From positions 806,001 to 870,000 of the forward strand of contig NZ_JAENZZ010000002.1 in the NCBI RefSeq assembly GCF_016612865.1: a stretch of 64,000 bases of DNA, written 5' to 3'. The notes beneath the pieces are model-generated. The model had not been told where the DNA came from. It worked only from the letters and a program-made list of their open reading frames with translations, and did not search any database. Positions 8,491 through 16,785 of this stretch are shown piece after piece. How positions within the stretch are numbered: the first letter of the stretch is position 1; each line of letters starts with the position of its first letter. The DNA comes from Blastococcus sp. TML/M2B. GTDB taxonomy: Bacteria > Actinomycetota > Actinomycetes > Mycobacteriales > Geodermatophilaceae. Both the position numbers and the translations under genes were made by a program.

Positions 8491-9003
8491 ATGACGACTA
8501 CCCGCACGTCCTCGTCCAGCCGCGTCCGCGGGGCGACCCTCGCCCTCCTCACCGGCGCCGGTCTCGCCCTCACCCCCCTGGCCGCCTCGGTCGCCGTCGC
8601 CCCGCCCGCCGCCGCTGCGCCCGTGATGTTCTCCGCAGCCCCGGCACCGACGCCGACCACGCAGGCGGCCGTCAACCACGCCCTGGCGCAGCAGGGCAAG
8701 CCGTACGTGTACGGCGGCACGGGCCCCGGCGGCTTCGACTGCTCGGGTCTGACCTTCGCGGCCTACAAGGCGGCCGGCGTGCAGCTGCCGCGCACGTCGC
8801 GCGCACAGGCGACCGCCGGCGTCGAGGTCCCCTGGTACGCCATGCAGCCGGGTGACCTGATCACGTTCTACGACCCGGTCGGGCACGTGGGGATGGCCAT
8901 CGGCAACGGGATGATGGTGCACTCGTCGACCTACGGGAAGCCGGTCTCGATCGTGCGGGTCGACTCGGTGCCCGGCTACCACAGCACCCGCCGCGTCGCC
9001 TGA
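8491..9003 (+). CDS. Secreted NlpC/P60 peptidoglycan endopeptidase
   Basis: The 170-residue product has a Sec signal peptide (Arg-containing start, hydrophobic core LLTGAGLALTPLAASVAVA, Ala-rich cleavage region) and a C-terminal NlpC/P60 domain. Catalytic Cys lies in FDCSGLT, catalytic His in GHVGMAIG, and a third polar His in MVHSSTYG. Such enzymes cut peptide stems of peptidoglycan, typically the D-Glu to diamino-acid bond. There are no coiled-coil or LysM segments, so this is a minimal secreted form. Expression is inferred to respond to c-di-AMP through the leader riboswitch. A hairpin follows the stop. Confidence 0.93.
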   Translation: MTTTRTSSSSRVRGATLALLTGAGLALTPLAASVAVAPPAAAAPVMFSAAPAPTPTTQAAVNHALAQQGKPYVYGGTGPGGFDCSGLTFAAYKAAGVQLPRTSRAQATAGVEVPWYAMQPGDLITFYDPVGHVGMAIGNGMMVHSSTYGKPVSIVRVDSVPGYHSTRRVA

Positions 9004-9014
9004 TCTCCGCAGCT

Positions 9015-9053
9015 GTCGGCACCGGGCCGGGCCATCACCGGCCCGGTGTCGAC
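9015..9053 (+). terminator. Terminator of the NlpC/P60 gene
   Basis: Sixteen-base stem with one G-T pair: GTCGGCACCGGGCCGG (9015-9030), 7-base loop, complement at 9038-9053. It lies 12 bp after the stop codon. Confidence 0.8.
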
Positions 9054-9221
9054 ACGGCGACATGGCGACCCGTCGACGTGTCCACACAATGCGCCAACCG
9101 GACGGTCCGGTTTCGGGTTGATCCGCCGGAGCGCGTCAGATCACGCGCAGATAACGTCAGTGCCAGCCGACGGCCCGTACCGGTCCGTCACCCCCCGCCC
9201 CACTTCCCCTGGAGCAGCGCT

Positions 9222-9563
9222 GTGCCTTCGTCCTACCGCCCCTTCCTGTCCCTGGTCCCCGACGAGACGGTCGACACCCACGACCAGCCGTCGTGGAGCA
9301 CCCCGTGGACCGAGCCCGTCGCCCCCGACGACGAGTCGTGGCGGCTGTCGGCGCTGTGCGGTGAGACCGACCCGGAGGCGTTCTTCCCGGAGAAGGGCGG
9401 CTCGACCCGCGACGCCAAGCGCGTCTGCACCGGCTGCGACGTGCGGGCCGAGTGCCTGGAGTTCGCGCTGCGCAACGACGAGCGCTTCGGCATCTGGGGC
9501 GGGCTCTCCGAGCGCGAGCGCCGGCGGCTGCGCGTGGCCCGTCGCGACGCCATCACCGCCTGA
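9222..9563 (+). CDS. WhiB family iron-sulfur regulator (WhiB2/WhmD-like)
   Basis: The 113-residue product has the four WhiB cysteines: LCGETDPEAFFPEKGG supplies the first, and CTGCDVRAEC the other three (C-x2-C-x5-C). The GIWGG turn and a basic ERERRRLRVARR tail follow. The family binds a 4Fe-4S cluster and acts with the primary sigma factor. The motif FFPEKGGSTRDAKRVC is most like the WhiB/WhiB2/WhmD branch that governs sporulation septation or cell division. GTG at 9222 is chosen because GGAG lies 7 bp upstream and WhiB proteins are short; the longer frame upstream is not supported. Confidence 0.92.
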   Translation: MPSSYRPFLSLVPDETVDTHDQPSWSTPWTEPVAPDDESWRLSALCGETDPEAFFPEKGGSTRDAKRVCTGCDVRAECLEFALRNDERFGIWGGLSERERRRLRVARRDAITA

Positions 9564-9597
9564 GCGGCAGGAGCCCGCGCCGGGTAGGGACGACGAG

Positions 9598-10119
9598 GTG
9601 ACGCCTCCTCCCCCGGTGCTGCTGCTCGACGTCGACGGCGTGCTCAACGCCGTCCGGCACGACCTGCCCGTGGGTTGGCGGCGCGGCCGCTTCAACGGCT
9701 ACGTCCTGTCCTGGGATCCGTCGGTCGTGGCCCGGCTGCGGGCGTTGCACGAGTCCGGCCGGGTGGAGCTGCAGTGGCTGACCACGTGGACCGAGCTCGC
9801 CGACGAGCTGCTGGCCGGGCCGCTGGGGCTGCCCCGCGGGCTGCGCACGCACGGCCGCGACGCGCTGCCCACCGGCTTCGGCGGCACGCTCGGCGGCGTC
9901 GCCGGCTGGTGGAAGCTGACCGCCGCGCAGGCCGTCGCAGCGGCGGAGCCGGGCCGCCGCATCGTCTGGATCGACGACGACCTCGCCGACCAGGCCGACG
10001 ACGCGAGCGCGTGGATCAGCGGCCACGGCCAGGTGCTGGTGGTGGCGCCCGCCTACTCCACCGGGCTCACGCACGCCGAGCTGGACCGGGTCGAGCGCTG
10101 GCTGGCCGACGGCGGCTGA
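9598..10119 (+). CDS. HAD-like hydrolase domain protein
   Basis: The 173-residue product opens with VLLLDVDGVLNAV, the DxD nucleophile motif of the HAD superfamily. A later IVWIDDDLADQADD matches the acidic motif IV, and LQWLTTW could hold motif II (T). The family branch is the small HAD-domain-in-swiss-army-knife-RNA-repair-like proteins common in actinobacteria, whose substrates are unknown. GTG at 9598 follows a weak GACGAG. It starts 34 bp after whiB. Confidence 0.75.
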   Translation: MTPPPPVLLLDVDGVLNAVRHDLPVGWRRGRFNGYVLSWDPSVVARLRALHESGRVELQWLTTWTELADELLAGPLGLPRGLRTHGRDALPTGFGGTLGGVAGWWKLTAAQAVAAAEPGRRIVWIDDDLADQADDASAWISGHGQVLVVAPAYSTGLTHAELDRVERWLADGG

Positions 10120-10202
10120 CGCCCGCCGCCCGGCCGCGCCGCAAGACCTGTCCGCCCGCCCGTCGCGGTGCCACTCTGCGCGGTGGACCGCAGGGGGTAA
10201 CC

Positions 10203-10664
10203 GTGGATACCGGAACCGAAGCGAACCGAACCCGGCCGACGGGAGGCCGTGTGCTGGTGCTGGCCGCGCCGGCCGGCCCCGCGGAGGCCGACCAAACGCG
10301 CGCCTTCTGCGCGTTCCTCGCCACCGCCGGCGTCGAGGCGTGGCTGGAGTCGCTGACGTCCAACGAGCCCCCGGACCTGCAGCGGCTGCTGGAGGACACC
10401 ACCGTCTCCTGGGTGCTGGTCGTCGCGTCGACGGCCCTGCCGAGTCGGGAGGTCGACGTCCCGCCCGGCCACTGCCCCGCCCTGGTCCCGGTGGTCCTCC
10501 CCGGCGGGCGGGCCGAGGACCTGCCCTGCTGGGCGCGCCCGGAGGGTGGCGCGGTCGTCCCGGTCACCGACTTCAGCGCGGAGGGCGCCGCTCCGCTTCT
10601 CGGGCTGCTGCTCCCGCCCGCGTCCCCGAACGGCCACGCACCGATCAGACCGTCGGGAGGGTGA
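10203..10664 (+). CDS. Uncharacterised 153-residue protein, possible TIR/SEFIR-like fold
   Basis: GTG at 10203 follows GCAGGGGG. The product has alternating beta/alpha segments: RVLVLAAPAGPAEADQTRAF, LATAGVEAWLES, VSWVLVVASTALPS and CPALVPVVLPGG. This pattern, with an early strand, a helix of acidic/Arg residues and a later serine-containing strand, resembles TIR/SEFIR-type folds. The catalytic Glu of NADase TIR domains is not obvious. It overlaps the convergent CocE-like gene by 20 bp. Function unknown; the fold suggestion is weak. Confidence 0.55.
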   Translation: MDTGTEANRTRPTGGRVLVLAAPAGPAEADQTRAFCAFLATAGVEAWLESLTSNEPPDLQRLLEDTTVSWVLVVASTALPSREVDVPPGHCPALVPVVLPGGRAEDLPCWARPEGGAVVPVTDFSAEGAAPLLGLLLPPASPNGHAPIRPSGG

Positions 10665-12327
10665 TCGACGACGGCGTCGGCCCGCCGGAGCGGATCCGGT
10701 GGGTGACCGGTCGGCTGCGCGTGGCCTTCCCGAGCGGCTCGCCGGTGCCGAGGTTGCGGGCGTAGCGCGGGTGCGCCCCACCGGAGACCTGCAGGCGGAT
10801 CCGGTGGCCGGCGCGGAAGCGGTGCGCGGTGTCGGTCAGGGTGGTCTCGATCGTCCGCAGCCCCGCGCGCGGCACCTCCCCCGGCGCCGGATCGAGCCGG
10901 ACCAGCCGGTCGGTCACGTTGATCGAGGCGCCGTTCGGCTGGACGTCGCAGAGCCGCACGAACACGTCGGCGTACGGGTTGTCCGACTCGACGACCAGCC
11001 GCACCCGCACCCCGCCCTGGACCTCCACCGGTCGGCGCAACGGCTCGGTGGTGAAGGTGCGGACGTCGGCGCGGGCCTCGAGCGCCCGGTTGTCCCGCTG
11101 CCCGGCGCTGTTCGCGAGCACCCGCCCGCCGATCGAGGGCGTCGGATCGGTCGGGTCGTAGGTGAACCGGGTGACCGCGGCCTCGACGGGGGCGTCGTCG
11201 ACCAGTCGGCCGCCGCCGGCGAGGTGGAAGGTGCGCTCGGTGGCCACCGGGGGCCAGTCGGGCAGCGTCCGCCAGGTGCGGGCGCCGCTGACGTGCACCC
11301 GCACCGGCTCGGGCCGCTCGGGTGCCGGCGGAGCGCCGTCCACGGGCAGGTGGATGGCGAGCCAGGCCAGGCTCTCCGGCGTCGTGACCGCGGGGTCGAT
11401 GCCCAGGTGCGCCCAGGGGCCGAGGGTCAGGGCGACGTCGACGCCGCGCTGCCGCAGGACGCCGTACTGGTACAGCGTCTGCTCGAGGAACCAGTCCTGC
11501 CAGCCGCCGATGAGCATCGTGGGCACGGTCGAGGAGTGCACGGCCGGCGTCGCGCGGTACCGGTCCCAGTAGGGGTCGGCGAGGTCGGGGTGGTCCATCC
11601 ACTCGTCGAACCAGGGCGCCGGGGTGCCGCCGAACCGCTCGGCCAGGCCCTGCAGCGGCAGCTCGCCGAGGAAGGGGGCCAGCCGCCGCTCCGCCGTCGC
11701 CAGCCGGACCAGGCCGCGCAGGAAGCCGACCTGCTCCTGGTGGGCGACCAGGTCGGTCCAGATCGCCAGGTTGGTGAGCTGGAAGGCGCCGTCGATCAGC
11801 CCGGCCTGGGCGAGGTCGTGCGGGCCGATGTGCAGGACCATGGCCGTGAGCTCGGGCGGCGGGTCGAGCGCCAGCGCCCACTGCGTGTAGCCGAGGTAGC
11901 TGGGCCCGAGGGTGGCCAGCCGGCCGTCGAACCAGGGCTGCTCGCGCAGCCACGCGCCGGTGTCCTGGCCGTCGTGCTCCTCGTTGACCACGGGCGTGAA
12001 GTCGCCACCGGAGCCGAAGGTGCCGCGCACGCTCTGCAGGACCACGGCGTAACCGCGCTCGGCGTACGGCACCGCCGTGGACACGGCGAACCCGGCTCCA
12101 CGCCCGTACGGGGAGCGCAGCAGCACCACGGGGTGCGGGCCGGCGGTGGCGGGCAGGTAGACGTCGGCCCGCAGCGCGGCGCCGTCGCGCATCGGGACGT
12201 CGACGTCGCCCAGCACCTGGACCGGCGCGAGTGGGGCGGGCAGCTTCCACCGGCGGCCCAGCGCGGCGGCAGCGAGGCGGGCCGGGCGCGGGAGCGGCCG
12301 GGGCGAGGGAGGATCGGGCCGGCGCAC
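10645..12327 (-). CDS. CocE/NonD family alpha/beta hydrolase (X-Pro dipeptidyl-peptidase-like)
   Basis: A 560-residue serine hydrolase. The N-terminal alpha/beta fold shows PMRDGAALRADVYLP, RSPYGRG (oxyanion region) and the nucleophile elbow GPSYLGYTQ. An Asp/His pair lies in the later alpha/beta part, and a C-terminal jelly-roll domain includes VRLRLCD-like and GHRIRLQVSGGAHPRYARN segments. Members include cocaine esterase and X-Pro dipeptidyl-peptidases; the natural substrate here is unknown. No signal peptide is evident. A TAGGGT -10 on the minus strand at 12362-12367 would start this gene. Confidence 0.88.
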   Translation of the reverse strand: MRRPDPPSPRPLPRPARLAAAALGRRWKLPAPLAPVQVLGDVDVPMRDGAALRADVYLPATAGPHPVVLLRSPYGRGAGFAVSTAVPYAERGYAVVLQSVRGTFGSGGDFTPVVNEEHDGQDTGAWLREQPWFDGRLATLGPSYLGYTQWALALDPPPELTAMVLHIGPHDLAQAGLIDGAFQLTNLAIWTDLVAHQEQVGFLRGLVRLATAERRLAPFLGELPLQGLAERFGGTPAPWFDEWMDHPDLADPYWDRYRATPAVHSSTVPTMLIGGWQDWFLEQTLYQYGVLRQRGVDVALTLGPWAHLGIDPAVTTPESLAWLAIHLPVDGAPPAPERPEPVRVHVSGARTWRTLPDWPPVATERTFHLAGGGRLVDDAPVEAAVTRFTYDPTDPTPSIGGRVLANSAGQRDNRALEARADVRTFTTEPLRRPVEVQGGVRVRLVVESDNPYADVFVRLCDVQPNGASINVTDRLVRLDPAPGEVPRAGLRTIETTLTDTAHRFRAGHRIRLQVSGGAHPRYARNLGTGEPLGKATRSRPVTHRIRSGGPTPSSITLPTV

Positions 12328-12361
12328 GGGATCTCCTGGTCAGAGCGGCGGGGACGGCGCG

Positions 12362-12412
12362 ACCCTAGCGGCGGGTTGCGACGGTCTGCTCGTCGGCGCG
12401 GGGCCCTAGGGT
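12362..12412. promoter_or_regulatory. Divergent promoter pair
   Basis: The gap between the CocE-like gene and the alcohol dehydrogenase remnant carries mirrored -10-like hexamers: TAGGGT on the minus strand (12362-12367) and TAGGGT on the plus strand (12407-12412). The -35 elements are not clear. Confidence 0.4.
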
Positions 12413-12442
12413 CGGGGCATCGTCGTCCCGCGAGGAGCTGAC

Positions 12443-13251
12443 ATGCGCGCAGTGCAGTACCGGACCGTCGGCAGCGAACCCGAGGTCGTGGAGATCCCGA
12501 CGCCCGAACCGGGGCCGGGCCAGGTGCGGTTGAAGGTGACCGCGGCCGGGCTGTGCCACTCGGATGCGTTCGTGATGAGCCTGCCCGAGGGCGTCTATCA
12601 GCTGCCGCTGACGCTGGGCCACGAGGGCGCCGGCGTCGTCGACGCGCTCGGCGACGGCGTGAGCGGCGTCGAGCTGGGCCAGCCGGTCGCCGTCTACGGC
12701 GCGTGGGGCTGCGGGCGGTGCCACGCCTGCGCCCGGGGTGCGGAGAACTACTGCCCGCATGCGGGCGGGCTCGGCATCTACCCGCCCGGGCTGGGCGCGC
12801 CCGGCGCTCTGGCCGAGTACCTGATTGTGGACGACGCCCGGCACCTGGTCCCGCTCGGCGACCTCGACCCGGTGTCCGCGGTCTCGCTCACCGATGCCGG
12901 GCTGACGCCGTACCACGCGATCGTCTCCTCGCTCGGCGCGCTGCCGGCCGGGAGCACCGCCGTGGTGATCGGCGTCGGCGGGCTCGGGCACGTGGGCATC
13001 CAGATCCTGCGGGCGATCACCGGGGCGACCGTCGTCGCCCTGGACCTCAGCGACGACAAGCTCAAGCTCGCCCGCGAGGTCGGCGCGCACCGCGCGCTGC
13101 ACTCCGACGAGTCGGCGGTCGCGGCGATCCGCGAGCTGACCGGCGGGGTGGGCGCGCAGGCGGTGTTCGACTTCGTCGGCGCCGCCCCGACGCTGGAGAT
13201 CGCCCGGCAGACCGTGGCGATGGACGGCGTCATCCAGATCGTCGGCGAGGG
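12443..13251 (+). pseudogene. Zinc-dependent alcohol dehydrogenase, 3' end lost
   Basis: About 270 residues of a medium-chain NAD(P)-dependent alcohol dehydrogenase are present: catalytic zinc GLCHSD and GHEGAG, the structural-zinc region CGRCHACARGAENYC, and the Rossmann motif GVGGLGHVG. After IQIVGEG, where relatives continue with about 70 more residues, the sequence becomes remnants of leftward GGDEF genes. The frame stays open only because the DNA is so GC-rich. SD GAGGAG and ATG 12443 are intact, so a truncated or chimeric protein may still be made. The missing C-terminus includes part of the catalytic domain that folds back on the N-terminal half, so activity is unlikely. Confidence 0.82.
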
Positions 13252-13309
13252 TCACGAGCAGGCCCGCCGCGCCACCGAACCCGTAGAAGGTGGCGAGCGT
13301 GCGCGCCAT
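13250..13309 (-). pseudogene. N-terminal fragment of a second gene, probably a GGDEF protein
   Basis: On the minus strand, ATG at 13309 begins MARTLATFYGFGGAAGLLVT and then runs into the dehydrogenase remnant at about 13250. It lies some 70 bp downstream of the GGDEF fragment, as the next gene would. The identity is inferred from position and from this opening being like hydrophobic N-termini of membrane GGDEF proteins. Confidence 0.45.
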
Positions 13310-13383
13310 GATGCGCGTCGTCGCCACCTCGGGCGTTACGGACCGGCTCACCTCCTGGGTGTCGGCAGCTCCAGGGCCGGGCG

Positions 13384-13580
13384 GAGGCGCTGTCGCCCGG
13401 GCGGTACTGGGCGACGCCGCAGGACAGCGACACCCCGTCGTGCAGCGCGCAGACCCGGCGGACGAGGGCGAGCGCCTCCTCCCCCGTCCGGCCGGGTAGG
13501 AGCAGGGAGAACTCGTCGCCGCCGTGGCGGGCCAGCCGTCGGCGACCGCGCAGCACCCGGCTACCGTGCCGGGAGGTCCG
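13384..13580 (-). pseudogene. GGDEF (diguanylate cyclase) domain fragment
   Basis: A minus-strand segment reads RHGGDEFSLLLPGRTGEEAL and, after about ten residues, GVSLSCGVAQYRPGDSA. This is the core of a GGDEF domain, with the GGDEF codons at 13509-13523. The N-terminal sensor part and the last strands of the domain are missing, so it cannot make c-di-GMP. It lies between the truncated dehydrogenase and the start of the glycohydrolase gene and marks a deletion scar. Confidence 0.75.
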
Positions 13581-13599
13581 CGCCGTCCCCGGAGGTTCG

Positions 13600-14994
13600 A
13601 TGAGCTCGTCCATGCACCGCTCGCACCGGGTGGCCGGAGCACTCGTCGGCTCCGCCGTGGGTGACGCGCTCGGCGCGCCCTTCGAGTTCGGCCCGGCCGG
13701 GGCCTTCTCCGCCCGCTTCCCGGCGCCGGCCCGCGGCGCGAAGACCGAGATGTGCGGCGGCGGGTCGCTGGGCTGGGCGCCGGGCGAGTTCACCGACGAC
13801 ACGCAGATGGCGCTGCTCGTCGCGTCGTCCCTGGTCGACGCCGGCCGGCTGGACCCGGCCGACGTCTTCGACCGGTTCGCGCAGTGGGCGGCGGCCGACC
13901 CGCCGGACATCGGCAACCAGACGCGGGCGGTGCTGGGCTCGGGCCGGCCGTGGTCGTCGGCCGCGTCCGAGCACTTCGCGCGGTCGGGCCACGCGGCGGG
14001 CAACGGCTCGCTGATGCGCGCGACGCCGTCGGCGATCTGGTTCGCCCGGTTCGGGACCGCGGCCACCACGGACGCCGCCCGGCAGCTCTCGGCGCTGACC
14101 CACGGCGACCCGTCCGCCGGCGAGGGCTGCGCGGTGCACGCCGAGCTGATGCGGGTGGCCCTGGACGGCGGCGACCCGCTGGCCGCGATCCCCGCGGCGC
14201 TGGAGCTGGTGGCACCCGAGCACCGCGAGCGGTGGGCGACGGTGCTCGCCCCCGACTGGACGCCCGATCAGGCGACCGAGTCGAACGGCGCGGTGTGGCC
14301 GACGCTCGGTCAGGCGGTGTGGGCGCTGCGGCACGGGTCGGACTTCGCCGAGGTGCTGCGCCTGGTGATCGACCTGGGCGGGGACACCGACACGGTCGCG
14401 TGCGTGGCCGGCGGGCTCGCCGGGGCCGTGCACGGGATGGGTGGGATCCCGAGCCGGTGGGCGTCGGTGGTGCACGGCCGGGTGCCCGGGTTCGCGGAGA
14501 AGCTGTGGCGGCTGGCGGACCTGCAGCAGCTGGCGGCCGCGCTGGACGGCGGGGTGCAGCAGAGCTACGACCCGGGCGTGATCCCGCGGATCGGCCCCGA
14601 GGAGGTGCTGCCGGGCATCTGGGCGGCGAACCTCGACGGCGCGCGGTACAGCGAGCAGGACTTCGCCGTCATCTCGCTGTGCCGGCTGGGCGAGCCGTTC
14701 GAGCACGAGCTGCAGCGGATGGCGTACGTCGCCGACAACGAGCACAACAGCGACCTGGACGTCGTGCTCGCCGACGTGCTGGAGGACATGGCGGCGCTGC
14801 GCGCCGAGGGACACCGGTTGCTGGTGCACTGCCACGGCGGCGCCTCGCGGACCGGGCTGGTGCTGCGCGCCTGGCTGATGCGTACCGAGGGGATGACGGC
14901 GGAGGAGGCGACGGCGCACGTCGCCGCGCGCTGGCCGCACCTCGGGTTGTGGAACGCCAGCTTCACCCAGGCCCTGGACCGGCTCGCCCGCTGA
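13600..14994 (+). CDS. ADP-ribosylglycohydrolase fused to a dual-specificity-type phosphatase
   Basis: A 464-residue two-domain enzyme. Residues about 5-310 form a DraG/ARH-type ADP-ribosylglycohydrolase: GDALGAPFE, metal-binding FTDDTQM and GGDTDTVACVAGG. Residues about 325-464 form a cysteine phosphatase with the P-loop VHCHGGASRTG (C-x5-R, as in PTP/DSP enzymes). Fusions of ARG with this phosphatase class are known in NAD/ADP-ribose metabolic or conflict gene sets. An ARPP-1-like protein and an ADP-ribosyltransferase lie 10 kb to the right. ATG 13600 follows GGAGG. It overlaps the convergent 146-residue gene by 32 bp. Confidence 0.9.
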   Translation: MSSSMHRSHRVAGALVGSAVGDALGAPFEFGPAGAFSARFPAPARGAKTEMCGGGSLGWAPGEFTDDTQMALLVASSLVDAGRLDPADVFDRFAQWAAADPPDIGNQTRAVLGSGRPWSSAASEHFARSGHAAGNGSLMRATPSAIWFARFGTAATTDAARQLSALTHGDPSAGEGCAVHAELMRVALDGGDPLAAIPAALELVAPEHRERWATVLAPDWTPDQATESNGAVWPTLGQAVWALRHGSDFAEVLRLVIDLGGDTDTVACVAGGLAGAVHGMGGIPSRWASVVHGRVPGFAEKLWRLADLQQLAAALDGGVQQSYDPGVIPRIGPEEVLPGIWAANLDGARYSEQDFAVISLCRLGEPFEHELQRMAYVADNEHNSDLDVVLADVLEDMAALRAEGHRLLVHCHGGASRTGLVLRAWLMRTEGMTAEEATAHVAARWPHLGLWNASFTQALDRLAR

Positions 14995-15403
14995 CGCCGG
15001 TGGCGTCCACCAGTGGGCCGTCGTTCCGGACGCCGTAGCTCAGCCGGGCGCGTTCGCGGGCCACCACCGGCCCCCCGGCGCCGATCCAGCGACACCCCGG
15101 GGAGACCTCGCCGGTGCTCGCGGAGACGACGAAGCAGGTGACGTTCGGCCACCCGGTGGCGGCGCAGAACTCGCCGATGTCGGCGAGCACCCGGGACGCG
15201 GCGAGCGCGGCCAGGCCCGGCTGGACCTGCTCGGCGAACTCCCTGTAGGTCACGGGTCGGTCGCCGGTCCGCGCGAGCTCCTGCAGCAGGCGGAGCCCGT
15301 CGACCACGCGCCGCGCCCGCCCGGCCGACCACGCGCGGTCCGCCAGGTAGCCGGCCAGGACCGGGTGCAGCGTTGCCCTGCTCGACCCGGCCCCGTCCAC
15401 CAC
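14963..15403 (-). CDS. Uncharacterised protein with a domain shared with the 35.6-kb zinc-ribbon gene
   Basis: The 146-residue product has a helical N-terminus followed by VTYREFAEQV, LADIGEFCAATGWPNVTCFV and VSASTGEVSPG. This layout (TY-x2-A-x-Q, a helix, then a strand ending in TGEV-x-G) recurs in the protein at 35595-36179 (ITYEQLAHQL, LSALVVRAGTGGVGDG). Such small domains are often found beside restriction and defence genes, but no function is known. GTG starts at 15403 or 15400 are possible. It ends inside the convergent glycohydrolase-phosphatase gene. Confidence 0.6.
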   Translation of the reverse strand: MVDGAGSSRATLHPVLAGYLADRAWSAGRARRVVDGLRLLQELARTGDRPVTYREFAEQVQPGLAALAASRVLADIGEFCAATGWPNVTCFVVSASTGEVSPGCRWIGAGGPVVARERARLSYGVRNDGPLVDATGVSGRAGPGPG

Positions 15404-15439
15404 GGCTCCGAGCGTGGCACGGCCCGCCGCCGTCCCGTC

Positions 15440-15467
15440 CCCGGGCGGGCGGAGCGCCCGCCCCGGG
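15440..15467 (-). terminator. GC-rich hairpin after the ScyD/ScyE-like gene
   Basis: Stem GGGCGGGCG (15443-15451) and CGCCCGCCC (15455-15463) with a 3-base loop, extended by CCC/GGG across a bulge. It lies about 30 bp beyond the stop of the leftward gene. Confidence 0.6.
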
Positions 15468-15495
15468 AGGGGCGTCGGGTCAGGGCATCGTGGGA

Positions 15496-16617
15496 TCAGG
15501 GTGTCCGGGCGAACGCCCCCTCACCGATCCGCTGGACCTCACCCAGCCCGTTCGGCAGGTTGGCGAAGCTGGCCACGGCCCACGCGGTGGAGTACAGCGT
15601 GCCGCTGGCCATCTCCAACCCGGCGGGCATGGTGACCTCGGCGACGGCCCGGGAGCCGTCGGGCGAGATGCGCGTCAGGTTGCCGACCGTCGCGGGGTCG
15701 AAGCCGGCCGGTGGCGGGCCGTCACCCTCGGGAGCGCCCGCGATGACGTTCGAGACGTAGACGGTGCGGTCGTCGCCGACGGCGACCCCGGTGACCGACG
15801 TCAGGCCGTCGATGTGGCGCAGCACCTTGCCGTGCTGGTCGAGGACGTAGACCCGGGCCGCTCCCGGGGCCTCCGCGCCGAGGGTGCCGACGTAGATGAG
15901 CCCGTCCGGTCCCTGGGTGATCTCGGTCGGGACGGGGTCGCAGCCGACGGTGCCGGGGTTGTTCTCCGCCGTCGCGCACTCCGGGGTGCCGGTGATCACG
16001 GGTGGGACGAAGAAGGTGCTGATCGCCCCGGTGGCCAGGTCGATGGAGAGGACGTCGTTCGCACCGGCGTCGGCCACCAGCAGCCGGTCCTTCTGGGCGA
16101 GCACCGAGAACGGGTTGGACAGCGCGTCGACGGGCTGGCCGTTGACGAGCTGCACCTGGCCGTCGGGGTTGTTGGCCTTCTCGTAGGCGAGAAGGTCGAA
16201 CGAGCGCAGGACCTTCCCGTCCGGCGTCGCCTCGAGGACGACGTTCTGCGGTTCACCGGCCGGCCGGGGCGGGGGTGGCGGGGCGCCCTCCTCCGGCGGC
16301 GGGCCGGCCTCGCCGACGGCGACGTAGATCAGCCCGTTCGCCGCGTCGACGCCCTGCGGATTGCCGAGGCCGCTGAGCAGCGTGCGCACCTTCCCGGTGT
16401 AGAGGTCCACCGAGGAGACCTCGCCGCTGTCGGACTCGGCGACGAGGAGCACCCCGTGGCTGAGCGTGCTCAGCTGGCGGGGGCCGTCGAGGCCGGTGGC
16501 GAAGGTGGTGATCGGTGGGATGCCGTGCTGGTCGCTGTGGGCGCTGGCCGTCGCCGGTGCCGCGAGCACGAGTGCCACGGCGGTGGCCGCGCCCGCGGCC
16601 GTCCTGTAGTGCCGCAT
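15496..16617 (-). CDS. Secreted ScyD/ScyE family beta-propeller-like protein
   Basis: The 373-residue product has a signal peptide (AAGAATAVALVLAAPATASA) and repeats typical of the family: TTFATGLDGPRQLSTLSHGV, GNPQGVDAANGLIYVAVGE, VTGVAVGDDRTVYVSN and MPAGLEMASGTLYSTAWA. The family is named for cyanobacterial scytonemin-cluster genes but is widespread in actinobacteria, where its role is unknown. An NHL-like propeller fold is likely. ATG 16617 is chosen because GGGAGA precedes it and it gives a clean signal peptide. Confidence 0.8.
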   Translation of the reverse strand: MRHYRTAAGAATAVALVLAAPATASAHSDQHGIPPITTFATGLDGPRQLSTLSHGVLLVAESDSGEVSSVDLYTGKVRTLLSGLGNPQGVDAANGLIYVAVGEAGPPPEEGAPPPPPRPAGEPQNVVLEATPDGKVLRSFDLLAYEKANNPDGQVQLVNGQPVDALSNPFSVLAQKDRLLVADAGANDVLSIDLATGAISTFFVPPVITGTPECATAENNPGTVGCDPVPTEITQGPDGLIYVGTLGAEAPGAARVYVLDQHGKVLRHIDGLTSVTGVAVGDDRTVYVSNVIAGAPEGDGPPPAGFDPATVGNLTRISPDGSRAVAEVTMPAGLEMASGTLYSTAWAVASFANLPNGLGEVQRIGEGAFARTP

Positions 16618-16785
16618 GGATCTGTCTCCCTTGAGCAGGGGTTCCCCGAGGACGCGCAGGAACCTGCCAGGGACATGCGGCGTCGCGGACGCGACTTTGG
16701 TCCCGACTTCTGCCCCGGTGCGCGCGGCGTCGCAGGCGGTAGCAGCGCTCCTACGCCGTGATCCGGAACCGGCCCGACTCACTCG

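Noticed and set aside
10203-10664. Firm TIR-domain NADase call
   Set aside because: Only the strand-helix rhythm fits; the catalytic Glu and BB-loop are not recognisable, so only a tentative fold remark is kept.
10546-12441. Long plus-strand frame opposite the CocE-like gene
   Set aside because: Composition of a GC-rich shadow frame with no domain, no ribosome site, and antisense to a gene with clear motifs.
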